Shown here piece after piece: positions 6,828-15,138 of a stretch of DNA of 37,431 nt. Both the position numbers and the translations under genes were made by a program. The notes beneath the pieces are model-generated. The model was not told the DNA's origin and searched no databases. It saw only the letters and a program-made list of their open reading frames with translations. How positions within the stretch are numbered: position 1 is the first letter of the stretch; each line of letters opens with the position of its first letter. The stretch spans positions 1 to 37,431 of the forward strand of contig OMIK01000044.1 of assembly GCA_900299075.1 (NCBI GenBank). Reading direction: 5' to 3'. Source of the DNA: Chlorobi bacterium Chlorobi_1. GTDB lineage: Bacteria; Bacteroidota; Chlorobiia; Chlorobiales; Chlorobiaceae.

Positions 6828-7468
6828 ACGCGTCCGGGGGCCCACTGGTTTCGGTCGTCCTGGCCACCCTCAACCGAGCGCCATTACTGGATGCGGCCAT
6901 CGACAGCGTACTCGCCCAAAGCCTTCCCGACTGGGAGCTGATCGTGGTGGACGACGGCAGCACGGACGCAACCTTCGAGGTCGTCGACCGCCACCTGCAG
7001 CGACACGGCAACATCCGCTACATGAAGCACCGCAACCGGAGGAGCTCGCTGGCAAGGAACGCCGGCATCCAGGCCTCGTTCGGCCGGTACGTCACCTTCC
7101 TCGACAGCGACGACCACTACCTGCCGGAGCACCTCTCCTCCCGGGTGGAGCTGCTCGAATCGATGCCGGAGCTCGACCTGCTGGCCGGGGGATTCGCCAT
7201 CGAGGGGGATCCGTGGGTCAGGGACCGCAACGATCCAGGGAAGCTGGTCCATGTGAGTGAGTGCATCCTCTGCGGAACCCTCTTCGGGCGCAGGGAGCTC
7301 TTCGCCTCCATGGGCGGTTTCAGGGATATCGGCTATGCGGAGGATACCGACCTCTGGGAGCGGGCGGCCGCGAGCCACCGGGTCATGAGGATCGACGCGC
7401 CGGAGAGCTACATCTACGTGCGTTCGGAAGACAGCATCACCAGAACCTGGAAAGGAATCGACACATGA
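6824..7468 (+). CDS. Family 2 glycosyltransferase
   Basis: The 214 residues form a compact GT-A domain with VSVVLATLNRAPLLDAAIDSVLAQ, the nucleotide-binding VVDDGSTDAT and the metal-binding FLDSDDHY. A C-terminal AEDTDLWERAA supplies the probable catalytic acid region. There are no transmembrane segments. It would transfer a sugar from a nucleotide-sugar donor to an unknown acceptor. The gene is translationally coupled (ATGA) to the chlorophyll synthase upstream and to the LOG-family gene downstream. The acceptor could be a carotenoid, lipid or surface glycan. I cannot tell whether it relates to the chlorobactene glucosyltransferase CruC, so no symbol is given. Confidence 0.92.
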   Translation: MNASGGPLVSVVLATLNRAPLLDAAIDSVLAQSLPDWELIVVDDGSTDATFEVVDRHLQRHGNIRYMKHRNRRSSLARNAGIQASFGRYVTFLDSDDHYLPEHLSSRVELLESMPELDLLAGGFAIEGDPWVRDRNDPGKLVHVSECILCGTLFGRRELFASMGGFRDIGYAEDTDLWERAAASHRVMRIDAPESYIYVRSEDSITRTWKGIDT

Positions 7469-8016
7469 TCTCTTCGGTCACGGTCTACTGCAGCTCGAGC
7501 GGCAAGGCGCCGGGAAGCTATTTCGACGAAGCGTCCGCCCTCGGCTCCGGGCTCGCCGAACGGAACATCGGGCTCGTCTACGGCGGCGGGCACGTGGGCC
7601 TGATGGGGCGCACGGCGGATGCCGTCATGCAGGGCGGAGGCTCGGTCAGGGGGATCATCCCGCGCTTCCTGGAGGAGAAGGAGGTCGCCCACTACGGCAT
7701 CACCGAACTGCATGTGGTCGAAACCATGCATGAGCGCAAGATGCTGCTCACCAGCTGGGCGGACGCCTTCGTCATCCTCCCCGGCGGCTTCGGCACGCTC
7801 GACGAGCTCATGGAGATCCTGACCTGGAAGCACCTGGGCCACCACGACAAGCCGATCATCCTGCTCAACGTCGGCGGCTTCTGGAACCAGCTCCTCGGGT
7901 TCTTCGAACGCATCGCCGGAGACCACATGGTCAAGCCGGGCTATGAGGCCTACTACGAGATCTGCGATTCTGCAGAAGCCGTCCTCTCGCTCATCGACCG
8001 GCTGAACCAGCGGTAA
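7465..8016 (+). CDS. LOG-family protein (putative nucleoside-monophosphate phosphoribohydrolase)
   Basis: The 183 residues include YGGGHVGLMG near position 36 and LPGGFGTLDELMEILTW near position 106, the two signature motifs of LOG proteins, with the ETMHERKM segment before the second. Members remove the base from cytokinin riboside 5'-monophosphate or from AMP. They are often annotated as TIGR00730 Rossmann-fold proteins or misannotated as lysine decarboxylases. AAGGAA lies about eight bases before the ATG, and the start overlaps the glycosyltransferase stop (ATGA). Why it shares an operon with a chlorophyll synthase is unknown. Confidence 0.92.
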   Translation: MISSVTVYCSSSGKAPGSYFDEASALGSGLAERNIGLVYGGGHVGLMGRTADAVMQGGGSVRGIIPRFLEEKEVAHYGITELHVVETMHERKMLLTSWADAFVILPGGFGTLDELMEILTWKHLGHHDKPIILLNVGGFWNQLLGFFERIAGDHMVKPGYEAYYEICDSAEAVLSLIDRLNQR

Positions 8017-8034
8017 GGAGCCCTCCCGTGCGCT

Positions 8035-9018
8035 TCAGAAGCGCTTCTGGTAGATGTGGCAGTAGGGATGGTGCCCTGTCTTCTCATAGTAGTCCTGATG
8101 GTACTCTTCGGCCGGCCAGAACTCCCCTGCCTTCACCACCTCGGTAACCACCCTGTACCCCTTCCCCTCAAGCCTGGCGATGAGCGACTCGACTATGCGC
8201 TTCTGTTCGTCGCTCGTATAGAAGACCGCGGAACGGTACTGGTTGCCCACGTCCGGCCCCTGGCGGTTGAACTGCGTCGGATCGTGGATCTCGAAGAAGA
8301 GTTTGGCGAGCTCCTCGTAGCCCACCACCTTCGGGTCGTACTCGATCTCAAGGGCTTCGGCGTGGCCGGTCATTCCGGTGCAGACCTGCCGGTAGGAGGG
8401 ATGTTCGGTCTTTCCGCCGATATAACCGACCCTTGTCGAGAGCACCCCCTTCACCTTCCTGAAGTGGTACTCGACGCCCCAGAAGCAGCCGCCTGCAAAC
8501 ACCGCTTTTTCGGTAGCAGCCGCAGGCTTGTCGGCGGGATCGAAGCTGAGGGAGATGGAGTTGACGCAGAACCTGGCGCTCTTGGGGGTGAGCCCCTCCC
8601 CGAAGAACACGTGGCCGAGATGGCCACCGCACTTTGCGCAGACGATCTCGGTGCGCCGGCCGTCGGCGTCGGGCACCTGCCTCACCGCGCCGGGAATGGC
8701 GTCGTCGAAACTTGGCCAGCCGGTACCCGACTCGAACTTGTCGTCGGAGCGGAACAGGGGGGCGTCGCACTGGCGGCAGAGGTAGAGCCCCCGCTCCTTG
8801 TTGAGGTAGAAGCGTCCGGTGAATGGGCGTTCGGTCCCTTTGTCTATGATGACCGCCCGCTCTTCGGGGGTCAGGTTCCTGCAGGTCATTGCATCCTCCT
8901 TTACGGTTGTCGTTGTCGGCCTCGACGAGCTTCCGGCCGGAGGCCCGGCAGAACAGGCGGCCACAAGGGCAAAGAGTGCCACGATCAGGGCCGGCAAGAT
9001 ATTCAGCCTGGTTCGCAT
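8035..9018 (-). CDS. Fused methionine sulfoxide reductase MsrB-MsrA lipoprotein
   Basis: The 327 residues begin with a lipoprotein signal peptide (lipobox VAAC, Cys22). The MsrB domain follows, with zinc cysteines C80/C83 and C126/C129 and the catalytic RFCVN Cys150. The MsrA domain comes next, with catalytic GCFWG Cys177 and the GNQYRSAVFY region. The enzyme repairs both R and S methionine sulfoxide, here apparently outside the cytoplasm and membrane-anchored. Order B then A is the reverse of the common A-B fusions. The gene diverges from the YyaL-type gene across a 130-base gap containing two palindromes (9061-9108). Electron donors such as a thioredoxin-like lipoprotein are not seen nearby. 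Confidence 0.95.
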   Translation of the reverse strand: MRTRLNILPALIVALFALVAACSAGPPAGSSSRPTTTTVKEDAMTCRNLTPEERAVIIDKGTERPFTGRFYLNKERGLYLCRQCDAPLFRSDDKFESGTGWPSFDDAIPGAVRQVPDADGRRTEIVCAKCGGHLGHVFFGEGLTPKSARFCVNSISLSFDPADKPAAATEKAVFAGGCFWGVEYHFRKVKGVLSTRVGYIGGKTEHPSYRQVCTGMTGHAEALEIEYDPKVVGYEELAKLFFEIHDPTQFNRQGPDVGNQYRSAVFYTSDEQKRIVESLIARLEGKGYRVVTEVVKAGEFWPAEEYHQDYYEKTGHHPYCHIYQKRF

Positions 9019-9060
9019 GGAGTGGGGCTTGGCGGTTGCTCTTTTCAGCTTTTCAACCCG

Positions 9061-9108
9061 ATTCTGATTCAGAATGTTTCCCGATCGGTGAACGAAGATC
9101 GGGGAAAC
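9061..9108. promoter_or_regulatory. Two adjacent palindromes in divergent promoter region
   Basis: ATTCTGATTCAGAAT (9061-9075) is a perfect 7+1+7 palindrome. It is followed at once by GTTTCCCGATC (9076-9086), which pairs, with one bulge, with GATCGGGGAAAC (9097-9108). Both lie in the short gap between the divergent msrBA and yyaL-type genes, where a regulator would bind. No known regulator box was recognised. Confidence 0.4.
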
Positions 9109-9148
9109 CGCAGTTGATAGGGGAAACGAACCAGCAAAATACCAGAAG

Positions 9149-11284
9149 ATGCCGGACCCCCGTCAACCGAACAGGCTCATCGGCCAGAAAAGCCCCTACC
9201 TGCTGCAGCACGCCTGGAACCCGGTCGACTGGCGCCCCTGGGGCGAGGAGGCTTTCGAGGCCGCCAGGCGGCAGGATCGGCCGATCTTCCTCTCGGTGGG
9301 CTATTCGACCTGCCACTGGTGCCACGTCATGGAGCGGGAGTCGTTCGAGGACGAAGCGACCGCCGCCATCCTGAACAGCCGTTTCGTTCCGGTCAAGGTG
9401 GATCGGGAGGAGATGCCCGACATCGACCGCATCTACATGCTCTTCGTCCAGGCGACCACCGGCAGCGGCGGCTGGCCGATGTCGGTCTGGCTGACGCCAT
9501 CCCTGAAACCGCTGTACGGGGGCAGCTACTTCCCACCCGTCGAACGCTTGGGTCGCCCCTCGTTCCGCAGCGTGCTCGAAACCCTGGCCACGCTCTGGCA
9601 GAACGACCGGGAGCGGCTGCTCGACAATGCCGGCTCGATGATGCGCCGGCTGCTCGAACTCGCCCGCCCGCCGCAGGGCAGCGGCGAGCTGACCGAACGC
9701 CCCGCAGCCCGCTGCCTGGAGGAGCTGGAACGGAGTTTCGACCCTGAGTACGGGGGTTTCGGCGGCGCGCCGAAGTTCCCGCGCCCTGCCCTGCTCAGGT
9801 TCCTGCTCGGCAGGGACGGGAGTGCCGGAAAGGGTGAAGCGGCCCGGATGGCGCTCGTCACCCTCGACCGGATGGCTGCGGGCGGGATCCACGACCACCT
9901 CGGCATCCCCGGCAAGGGGGGCGGAGGATTTTCACGCTACTCGACCGACCGTCACTGGCAGGTGCCCCATTTCGAGAAGATGCTCTACGACAACGCCCAG
10001 CTCGCCGACATCTACCTCAGGGCCTTCCAGCGGACGCGGGAGGCCCGGCATGCCGAGGCCGCCAGGGACATCTTCAACTACGTGCTCACCGACCTGCGCT
10101 CCCCAGAAGGGGCCTTCCTTGCCGCCGAAGATGCCGACAGCCGTCCTGCCGCCGGAGGAGACGCGCGGGAAGGGGAGTTCTACCTGTGGAGCGAAGCGGA
10201 GGTATCAGATCTGCTGGGCATGGATGAAGCCCGCCTCTTCTGCATGGCCTACGGGATCCGCGGGCACGGCAACGCGATCGAGGATCCCCACGGGGAGTTC
10301 GCCGGAAGGAACGTCCTCTTCATCGCGGAGCAGAGGGCGGAGGTCGCGGCACACTTCGGGATAACCCCGGCAGAGGCTTCGCGACGGCTGGACGCGGCAC
10401 GGGAGGCGCTCTTCGAAGCAAGAAGCCGAAGGCCGCGGCCGCTACGCGACGGGAAGGTCGTCACCGCATGGAACGGGCTGATGGTCTCCGCGCTTGCCCG
10501 GGGGGCCGCCATCCTCGGCGACCGGTCGCTGCTGGATGCTGCGAAGCTGGCCGTGGAGTTCGTGCTGGAGCAGCTCTACGTGAAGGGACAGGGGCGGCTC
10601 TTCCGAAGCTGGTGCGACGGGGTGGCGTCGATCCCCGGCAAGGCCGCCGACTACGCCGACATGGTCCAGGGGCTGATCGACCTCTATGAAGCTACGTTGG
10701 ATGCAGGTTACCTCGGCATTGCCCTGGAGCTGGCCGAAAGCCAGGTCGAGCTCTTTGCCGACCGGGCCGAAGGAGGGTTCTACAGTTCGGCCTCATATGA
10801 CGAGCTGGCCCCGTTGCGGCTGAAGGAGGATGAGGACGGAGCCGAGCCGTCGGCGAACTCGGTGAGCGCGATGAACCTGCTCCGCCTTTCGGCCATGACC
10901 GGCCGTGAGGAGCTGCGCCGGCTGGCCCTTTCAGCCATCCGCAACTTCACCGGAATCCTGGAACGGGCCCCGACCGCGATGCCGCTCATGCTTGTCGCCC
11001 TCGACGCCGCCATGAGGCCGGGCCTCCGGGTGGTGCTGGCCGGAGAGCCCGGGGACGAGCGTCTGCGCGAACTGCACCGGGCCGCCTTCAGGCACGACCG
11101 GAGCGACATGGTGCTCATGCACGGCACCCTGGCCTCGAGCGGGCTCCTCCCGGATGCCTGGGCGACCGTCAGGGCGCACCAGGGAGCGCCGGCGGCCTTC
11201 GTCTGTTCGGAAGGCTGCTGCCGGCCGCCGGCATACGACCCGGATGCCCTTGGAAAATTGCTTGAATGGCGAAAGGAGTGCTGA
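9149..11284 (+). CDS. YyaL/SPATA20-type thioredoxin-fold plus six-hairpin domain protein
   Basis: The 711 residues start [20 protein letters not shown], then carry the DUF255 thioredoxin-like domain with the STCHWCHVM motif near residue 55. A long alpha/alpha six-hairpin glycosidase-like region follows ([48 protein letters not shown]). The length is normal for the YyaL/spermatogenesis-associated protein 20 family. No signal peptide is seen, so it is probably cytoplasmic. The biochemical function of the family is not established. It diverges from the methionine sulfoxide reductase gene, which hints at a redox link but does not prove one. Confidence 0.93.
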   Translation: MPDPRQPNRLIGQKSPYLLQHAWNPVDWRPWGEEAFEAARRQDRPIFLSVGYSTCHWCHVMERESFEDEATAAILNSRFVPVKVDREEMPDIDRIYMLFVQATTGSGGWPMSVWLTPSLKPLYGGSYFPPVERLGRPSFRSVLETLATLWQNDRERLLDNAGSMMRRLLELARPPQGSGELTERPAARCLEELERSFDPEYGGFGGAPKFPRPALLRFLLGRDGSAGKGEAARMALVTLDRMAAGGIHDHLGIPGKGGGGFSRYSTDRHWQVPHFEKMLYDNAQLADIYLRAFQRTREARHAEAARDIFNYVLTDLRSPEGAFLAAEDADSRPAAGGDAREGEFYLWSEAEVSDLLGMDEARLFCMAYGIRGHGNAIEDPHGEFAGRNVLFIAEQRAEVAAHFGITPAEASRRLDAAREALFEARSRRPRPLRDGKVVTAWNGLMVSALARGAAILGDRSLLDAAKLAVEFVLEQLYVKGQGRLFRSWCDGVASIPGKAADYADMVQGLIDLYEATLDAGYLGIALELAESQVELFADRAEGGFYSSASYDELAPLRLKEDEDGAEPSANSVSAMNLLRLSAMTGREELRRLALSAIRNFTGILERAPTAMPLMLVALDAAMRPGLRVVLAGEPGDERLRELHRAAFRHDRSDMVLMHGTLASSGLLPDAWATVRAHQGAPAAFVCSEGCCRPPAYDPDALGKLLEWRKEC

Positions 11285-11310
11285 ACAGAGCCGCTCCTCC
11301 CTGACAAGGC

Positions 11311-11544
11311 TCAGCGGATCTCTTCCCTCTCCAGCGGCTGTTTCGGCTGGAGGGGGTTCTCCATGCCGCTGACCGCGCCGATCGCCTTGAATGCAAGCGA
11401 ACCGGCCGCGAAAATGCCCAGGCCGACGACCGCAATCCCGGCAAGTCCATGGACGATCGGCATACCCACGGGCGACAGGATTGCCGCGCCGCCGGCGACG
11501 CCGACCGCAGTTTTCACCAGATTATCCTGACCTCCCTGTTCCAT
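11311..11544 (-). CDS. Small glycine-rich hydrophobic membrane protein, unknown function
   Basis: From the ATG at 11544 (preceded by a strong GGAGGGG site), the product has 77 residues. A short polar N-terminus (MEQGGQDNLVKTAVGVAG) leads into two Gly/Ala-rich hydrophobic stretches, roughly residues 12-32 and 33-56, likely a helical hairpin. A charged tail (PLQPKQPLEREEIR) follows. It does not resemble the chlorosome proteins I know (CsmA-F), and I do not recognise a family. The gene converges on the YyaL-type gene, and tRNA-Val lies behind it in the opposite direction. The strong ribosome-binding site argues that it is real. Confidence 0.7.
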   Translation of the reverse strand: MEQGGQDNLVKTAVGVAGGAAILSPVGMPIVHGLAGIAVVGLGIFAAGSLAFKAIGAVSGMENPLQPKQPLEREEIR

Positions 11545-11664
11545 ATCCCCTCCGCCTTTTGCTGCTATTGGTGAACGCCATCTAAAGTCCCCCGCCGGCT
11601 TTTCCGGAAAGACCGGCATGTTCTTGAAATTTAATGCATTTTGCGAATAAAATGATCTGCAGGA

Positions 11665-11693
11665 TTGGAAATATGGCGTTGAAATCATATAAT
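11665..11693 (+). promoter_or_regulatory. Promoter of tRNA-Val
   Basis: TTGGAA (11665-11670) and a perfect TATAAT (11688-11693) are separated by exactly 17 bases. The predicted start of transcription is about 10 bases before the mature tRNA. Confidence 0.8.
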
Positions 11694-11710
11694 TAACCCA
11701 TCTTTTTCGA

Positions 11711-11787
11711 GGACAATTAGCTCAGCTGGTTAGAGCGTTCGCTTCACACGCGAGAGGTCAAAGGTTCGAATCCTTTATTGTCCACCA
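11711..11787 (+). tRNA. tRNA-Val (anticodon CAC)
   Basis: The acceptor arm GGACAAT (11711-11717) pairs with ATTGTCC (11777-11783), followed by A and an encoded CCA. The D-arm (GCTCAGCTGGTTAGAGC) and T-loop (GGTTCGAATCC) are standard. The anticodon stem TTCGC/GCGAG encloses the loop TTCACAC, giving anticodon CAC, which reads GUG valine codons. A strong promoter lies just upstream. Confidence 0.97.
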
Positions 11788-12047
11788 CGGATTCATCTTT
11801 GCATCCCGGAGCCCTCCCCCGTTTCCCCATCTACGCTACCGCTCCGGATTCCGGTTTTTTCTTTTCAGCTCCTCCACGGATCAGTTCCTTTTGTCCTTTC
11901 GCCACGGAACCTGCGTCTTCTGCGCCGGACTGCCTCTCGAGCCTCTCCTGCCGCAATGGACGGCTTCCAGGCGAAACCATAGCAGTAACCCATGCGGTCA
12001 ACGGGAGAAACGCCCGGCACCGCAACAAAGGCATCCAGGAGAACGTC

Positions 12048-12317
12048 ATGAACGAAGAGGCCATTCGCCGCATCATCAGCCAGATCGAAGCCGACAAATA
12101 CCTCAACGCGATACAGGCCCTCCAGGATGAGATCCTGAAGATAGAGGTGGCGTCCGGGCCTGCGGATTCCGCCCCACCCTCGGCAAAGAGAAAGATCAGG
12201 AACATTTCCGAAGTTATCGAGAAGATCAGCGAAGCCGCCGCATTCGGCGACGAATGGGAGGAGGGGCGATCGGCAAAGAAAAAAGCCATCGACAGGCTCT
12301 GCAAACTGACTCGCTGA
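12048..12317 (+). CDS. Small acidic/helical protein of unknown function
   Basis: The 89-residue product starts MNEEAIRRIISQIEADKYLNA after a good AGGAGAA ribosome-binding site. The frame is open upstream into tRNA-Val, but the RBS and composition favour this ATG. The sequence is rich in Glu, Lys, Ile and Ala with heptad-like spacing (IRRIISQI, ISEVIEKISEAAAF), so it is probably a helical bundle or short coiled coil. There is no signal peptide or membrane segment, and no family was recognised. It stands alone between tRNA-Val and the methyltransferase gene, 108 bases before the latter. Confidence 0.7.
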   Translation: MNEEAIRRIISQIEADKYLNAIQALQDEILKIEVASGPADSAPPSAKRKIRNISEVIEKISEAAAFGDEWEEGRSAKKKAIDRLCKLTR

Positions 12318-12425
12318 GGCTCGGGCACAGCTGTTTCCCCGCTCCGCAATGTTTCCGTATATTTATCGGCCCCGTCGATAAACGGGATCATTGGCCAGGA
12401 GGCCGGAACCATTCCGCGTTGTTGC

Positions 12426-12941
12426 ATGAGTAAAAAAGCGTTTATCAAAGCCTATCTGAAGAACCCCTCCAGGACGGGATCGGTGCTGCCCTCTTCCGAG
12501 CGCCTGGGCAAGGCCTTTGCCGACCAGCTCGAACTGCTGCCGGTTCACCGGATCGTCGAGCTCGGCCCCGGAACCGGGGCCCTGACCAAGCATATCGCCG
12601 GAAGCAGCCCGAAACTGGTCGAGATCGACCGGGAACTCTGTTCGGTCCTCGGCGACCGCTTCCCCGACTGCGTCATCGAGAACAGGTGCGCCGTCGAGTT
12701 CCTGCAGGAGTGCCATGAGCCATGCGGCCTGATCGTCTCGATCCCCCTCATCAACAACCCTGAAAAGCCGAGGATCATCGCAGCGATCGGGGAGGCCTAC
12801 CGGCGGGGCGTGGTCGCGTGGTGCATGATCTTTACCTACGGCCTTGCGGACCCGCTGAAGGAGGCCGGCTTCAGGAAGTCGAAAAAGATCAGGTCGGTCA
12901 TCATGAACATCCCCCCGGCACACATCTGGTACTATGAATAG
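12426..12941 (+). CDS. PmtA-like SAM-dependent methyltransferase
   Basis: The 171 residues begin FIKAYLKNPSRTGSVLPSS, a pattern seen in PmtA-type phosphatidylethanolamine N-methyltransferases and KsgA-like proteins. The SAM-binding motif I VELGPGTGALT is at about residue 44, and VEIDRELC is the acidic post-I strand. The expected reaction is methylation of a phospholipid head group or a related amine at the inner-membrane face. The stop overlaps the start of the following MdoB-like gene by eight bases, which links the two in one operon acting on lipids or glycerophosphate. Some genomes annotate such proteins as rRNA adenine dimethyltransferases; the N-terminal motif argues against that here. 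Confidence 0.85.
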   Translation: MSKKAFIKAYLKNPSRTGSVLPSSERLGKAFADQLELLPVHRIVELGPGTGALTKHIAGSSPKLVEIDRELCSVLGDRFPDCVIENRCAVEFLQECHEPCGLIVSIPLINNPEKPRIIAAIGEAYRRGVVAWCMIFTYGLADPLKEAGFRKSKKIRSVIMNIPPAHIWYYE

Positions 12942-14403
12942 GGTCGTCAGGCACCTCCTCTTCTACCTCGGCGGCATCCTGCTGCTGCTGCCGTTCTGGA
13001 TACTGGGCACGTTCGGCGCCAACGTGACGGTCGAACAGATCCTCTTTCACGTCATGTCCGGCCTGGAGGCCGTGGAGGCTACCGACCGCACCCTGAAGGT
13101 CAGCTTCGCGCAGCACGTCCTGGCCATGCCGTTGCTCTTCCCGATCGCCGCGGCGCTCCTCTCCGCAATCGCCTCCAGGCTCGCCGACCGTCGGGCGGCC
13201 TTGTTCGAAAAGATGCTCAGCGCCTCATGCATCCTGCTGCTGCTGGCCGGGTCCGGCATGTTCGCCTGGAAGCTGAACATCGCACAGTACATCGTGTCGC
13301 GATTCGGACGCGACATCTTCTCCGGCATCTATGTCGATCCCTCCAGGCAGCGCTTCAAGGCACCGGAACGGAAGAAGAACCTGGTGCTGATCTACGTCGA
13401 ATCCCTCGAGGCGGATCTTTCCGACCTCCGGCCGGGCCACGTGGACGCCATCCAGGAGATCGAAGGGCTCCCCGGCCACCAGGTGAGGGAGTTCTTCCAG
13501 GCGCCGGGCACCGGCTGGAGCATCGCCGGCATCATCGCGAGCCAGAGCGGTGTGCCGCTCAAGCCCTTCTACTACAACCTCAAGGAGGAGGGCAACTTCA
13601 TGGGCAATTTCGACAGGCACGGTTTCTGCCCCAGCCTGGTCTGCGTGAGCGACATCCTGTCGAAACAGGGCTATACCCAGTACTTCCTGACCGGCCCCGA
13701 CCTGAAGTTCGCCGACATGGACAGGTTCTTCTCCAGCCACCACTACGATTACCCGATCGGCCGCGCGGAGTGGCTGCAGCGCGGCCTGGACCGGAGCCTC
13801 TTCACCAGCTGGGGCGAGGGGCTCCAGGACGACACCCTCTTCGACCAAGCCTACCGCATCATCCAGTCCGAACGGGCAAAAAAGCGGCCGTTCCTCCTCT
13901 CGATGATCACCATCGACACCCACTTCCCCGACGGCTTCCCCTCACCGAGGAGCACTCCGGAGGAGTCGCACTCCAGCTTCGTCGGGGCGTTCCGCTACAC
14001 CTCGAGGCAGCTTGCGGCCATGGTCAACCGCCTGATCTCCGAAGGCGCCCTCCAGGATACGGACATCATCATCATGGGCGACCACCTCTTCATGGCAAGC
14101 GACGAGCAGCTCCGGGACAACTTCGCCAAAGAGCGCCGGGTCTACTTCAAGATGATCACCGCCGACAACAGGAAACCCAACCGCGACCGGATGACCCACT
14201 TCGACGTCGCGCCGACCATCCTCGACCTGCTCGGCATGCGCCGGAATACAAACGAGCACTTCGGCCTCGGGATCTCGCTCTTCTCGAAAATATCAACGGA
14301 GGAGTACGGCAAACACCTGCAACAGGTGATGAGCGAGGAGATCCTCAGCCCGTCGATCGTCTACGACCGCTTCTGGGATGCCCGGCAGCAGGCGGGTATG
14401 TGA
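12934..14403 (+). CDS. MdoB/LTA-synthase-like phosphoglycerol transferase (sulfatase fold)
   Basis: The 489 residues start with three hydrophobic helices (about residues 6-27, 62-84 and 92-112). An extracytoplasmic alkaline-phosphatase-superfamily domain follows. The metal-site Glu lies in VLIYVESLE, the probable nucleophile Thr in GTGWSIAGIIASQSGVPL, and an Asp-His pair in IMGDHLFMAS. This set resembles OpgB/MdoB, which moves phosphoglycerol from phosphatidylglycerol to periplasmic glucans, more than Gram-positive LtaS. It overlaps the PmtA-like methyltransferase gene by eight bases. The acceptor glycan is unknown; no glucan synthase (opgGH-like) gene is nearby. Confidence 0.88.
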   Translation: MNRVVRHLLFYLGGILLLLPFWILGTFGANVTVEQILFHVMSGLEAVEATDRTLKVSFAQHVLAMPLLFPIAAALLSAIASRLADRRAALFEKMLSASCILLLLAGSGMFAWKLNIAQYIVSRFGRDIFSGIYVDPSRQRFKAPERKKNLVLIYVESLEADLSDLRPGHVDAIQEIEGLPGHQVREFFQAPGTGWSIAGIIASQSGVPLKPFYYNLKEEGNFMGNFDRHGFCPSLVCVSDILSKQGYTQYFLTGPDLKFADMDRFFSSHHYDYPIGRAEWLQRGLDRSLFTSWGEGLQDDTLFDQAYRIIQSERAKKRPFLLSMITIDTHFPDGFPSPRSTPEESHSSFVGAFRYTSRQLAAMVNRLISEGALQDTDIIIMGDHLFMASDEQLRDNFAKERRVYFKMITADNRKPNRDRMTHFDVAPTILDLLGMRRNTNEHFGLGISLFSKISTEEYGKHLQQVMSEEILSPSIVYDRFWDARQQAGM

Positions 14404-14439
14404 ACCAACAACCGGTTCCCGCGACATTCCCCCGGAACC

Positions 14440-15138
14440 TCAGGCCAGTTCGAAGAGCAGGAGTTCCGAAGGCTCCACGGCCACAACCTTCAGGATGGGC
14501 TCTTCGCTGATGGCCGCACCGTCGCCGGCGTCGAGGCGCACACCGCCCACCTCCACACTGCCCCGCGCCACCTGAAGCCAGGCATGCCGTCCTCCTTGCA
14601 GCTCCCGGGACGCAGACTCGCCCGGCTCGAGCAAGGCCGACAGGAGCGATGCGTCCTGATGGATAGTCAGCGACCCCTCGCGGCCGTCCCGCGAAGCCAG
14701 CAGCCCGAAGCGGCCGCGCCGGAGTCCAGGCGGGAAGTGCCGCTGTTGGTAACCCGGCGTAAGCCCTGTGCGCTCCGGAAGAATCCATATCTGCAGGAAA
14801 TGGACCTGCTCGGATTCCGAATGGTTGAATTCGCTGTGGGCCACCCCGCTGCCGGCGCTCATCAGCTGCACCTCGCCAGGCCTGATCACCGCCCCGTTCC
14901 CCATGCTGTCGCGATGCTCAAGGGCGCCCTCGAGCACATAGGAGATGATCTCCATATCGCGGTGCGGGTGGGTTCCGAACCCCTTGCCGGGAGCGACCCG
15001 GTCCTCGTTGACGACACGCAGCGCCCTGAACCCCATGTGCGCCGGATCGTGGTACTCCGCAAAGGAGAAGGTGTGCCTCGTATCGAGCCAGCCGTGGTCG
15101 GCATGTCCGCGGTCGGCGGCCCTCCTGATCGTGATCAT
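14440..15138 (-). CDS. Pirin-family protein (YhhW-like quercetin dioxygenase type)
   Basis: The 232 residues form a double cupin. The N-terminal cupin holds the metal ligands in FGTHPHRDMEIISYVLEGALEHRDS and SGVAHSEFNHS. The opening ITIRRAADRGHADHGWLDTRHTFSF is typical of YhhW-type pirins, some of which cleave quercetin with O2. The ATG at 15138 overlaps the FMN reductase stop (ATGA), so an upstream extension of the frame was rejected. It is the last gene of the DODA-reductase-pirin operon and converges on the MdoB-like gene 36 bases away. Confidence 0.92.
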   Translation of the reverse strand: MITIRRAADRGHADHGWLDTRHTFSFAEYHDPAHMGFRALRVVNEDRVAPGKGFGTHPHRDMEIISYVLEGALEHRDSMGNGAVIRPGEVQLMSAGSGVAHSEFNHSESEQVHFLQIWILPERTGLTPGYQQRHFPPGLRRGRFGLLASRDGREGSLTIHQDASLLSALLEPGESASRELQGGRHAWLQVARGSVEVGGVRLDAGDGAAISEEPILKVVAVEPSELLLFELA

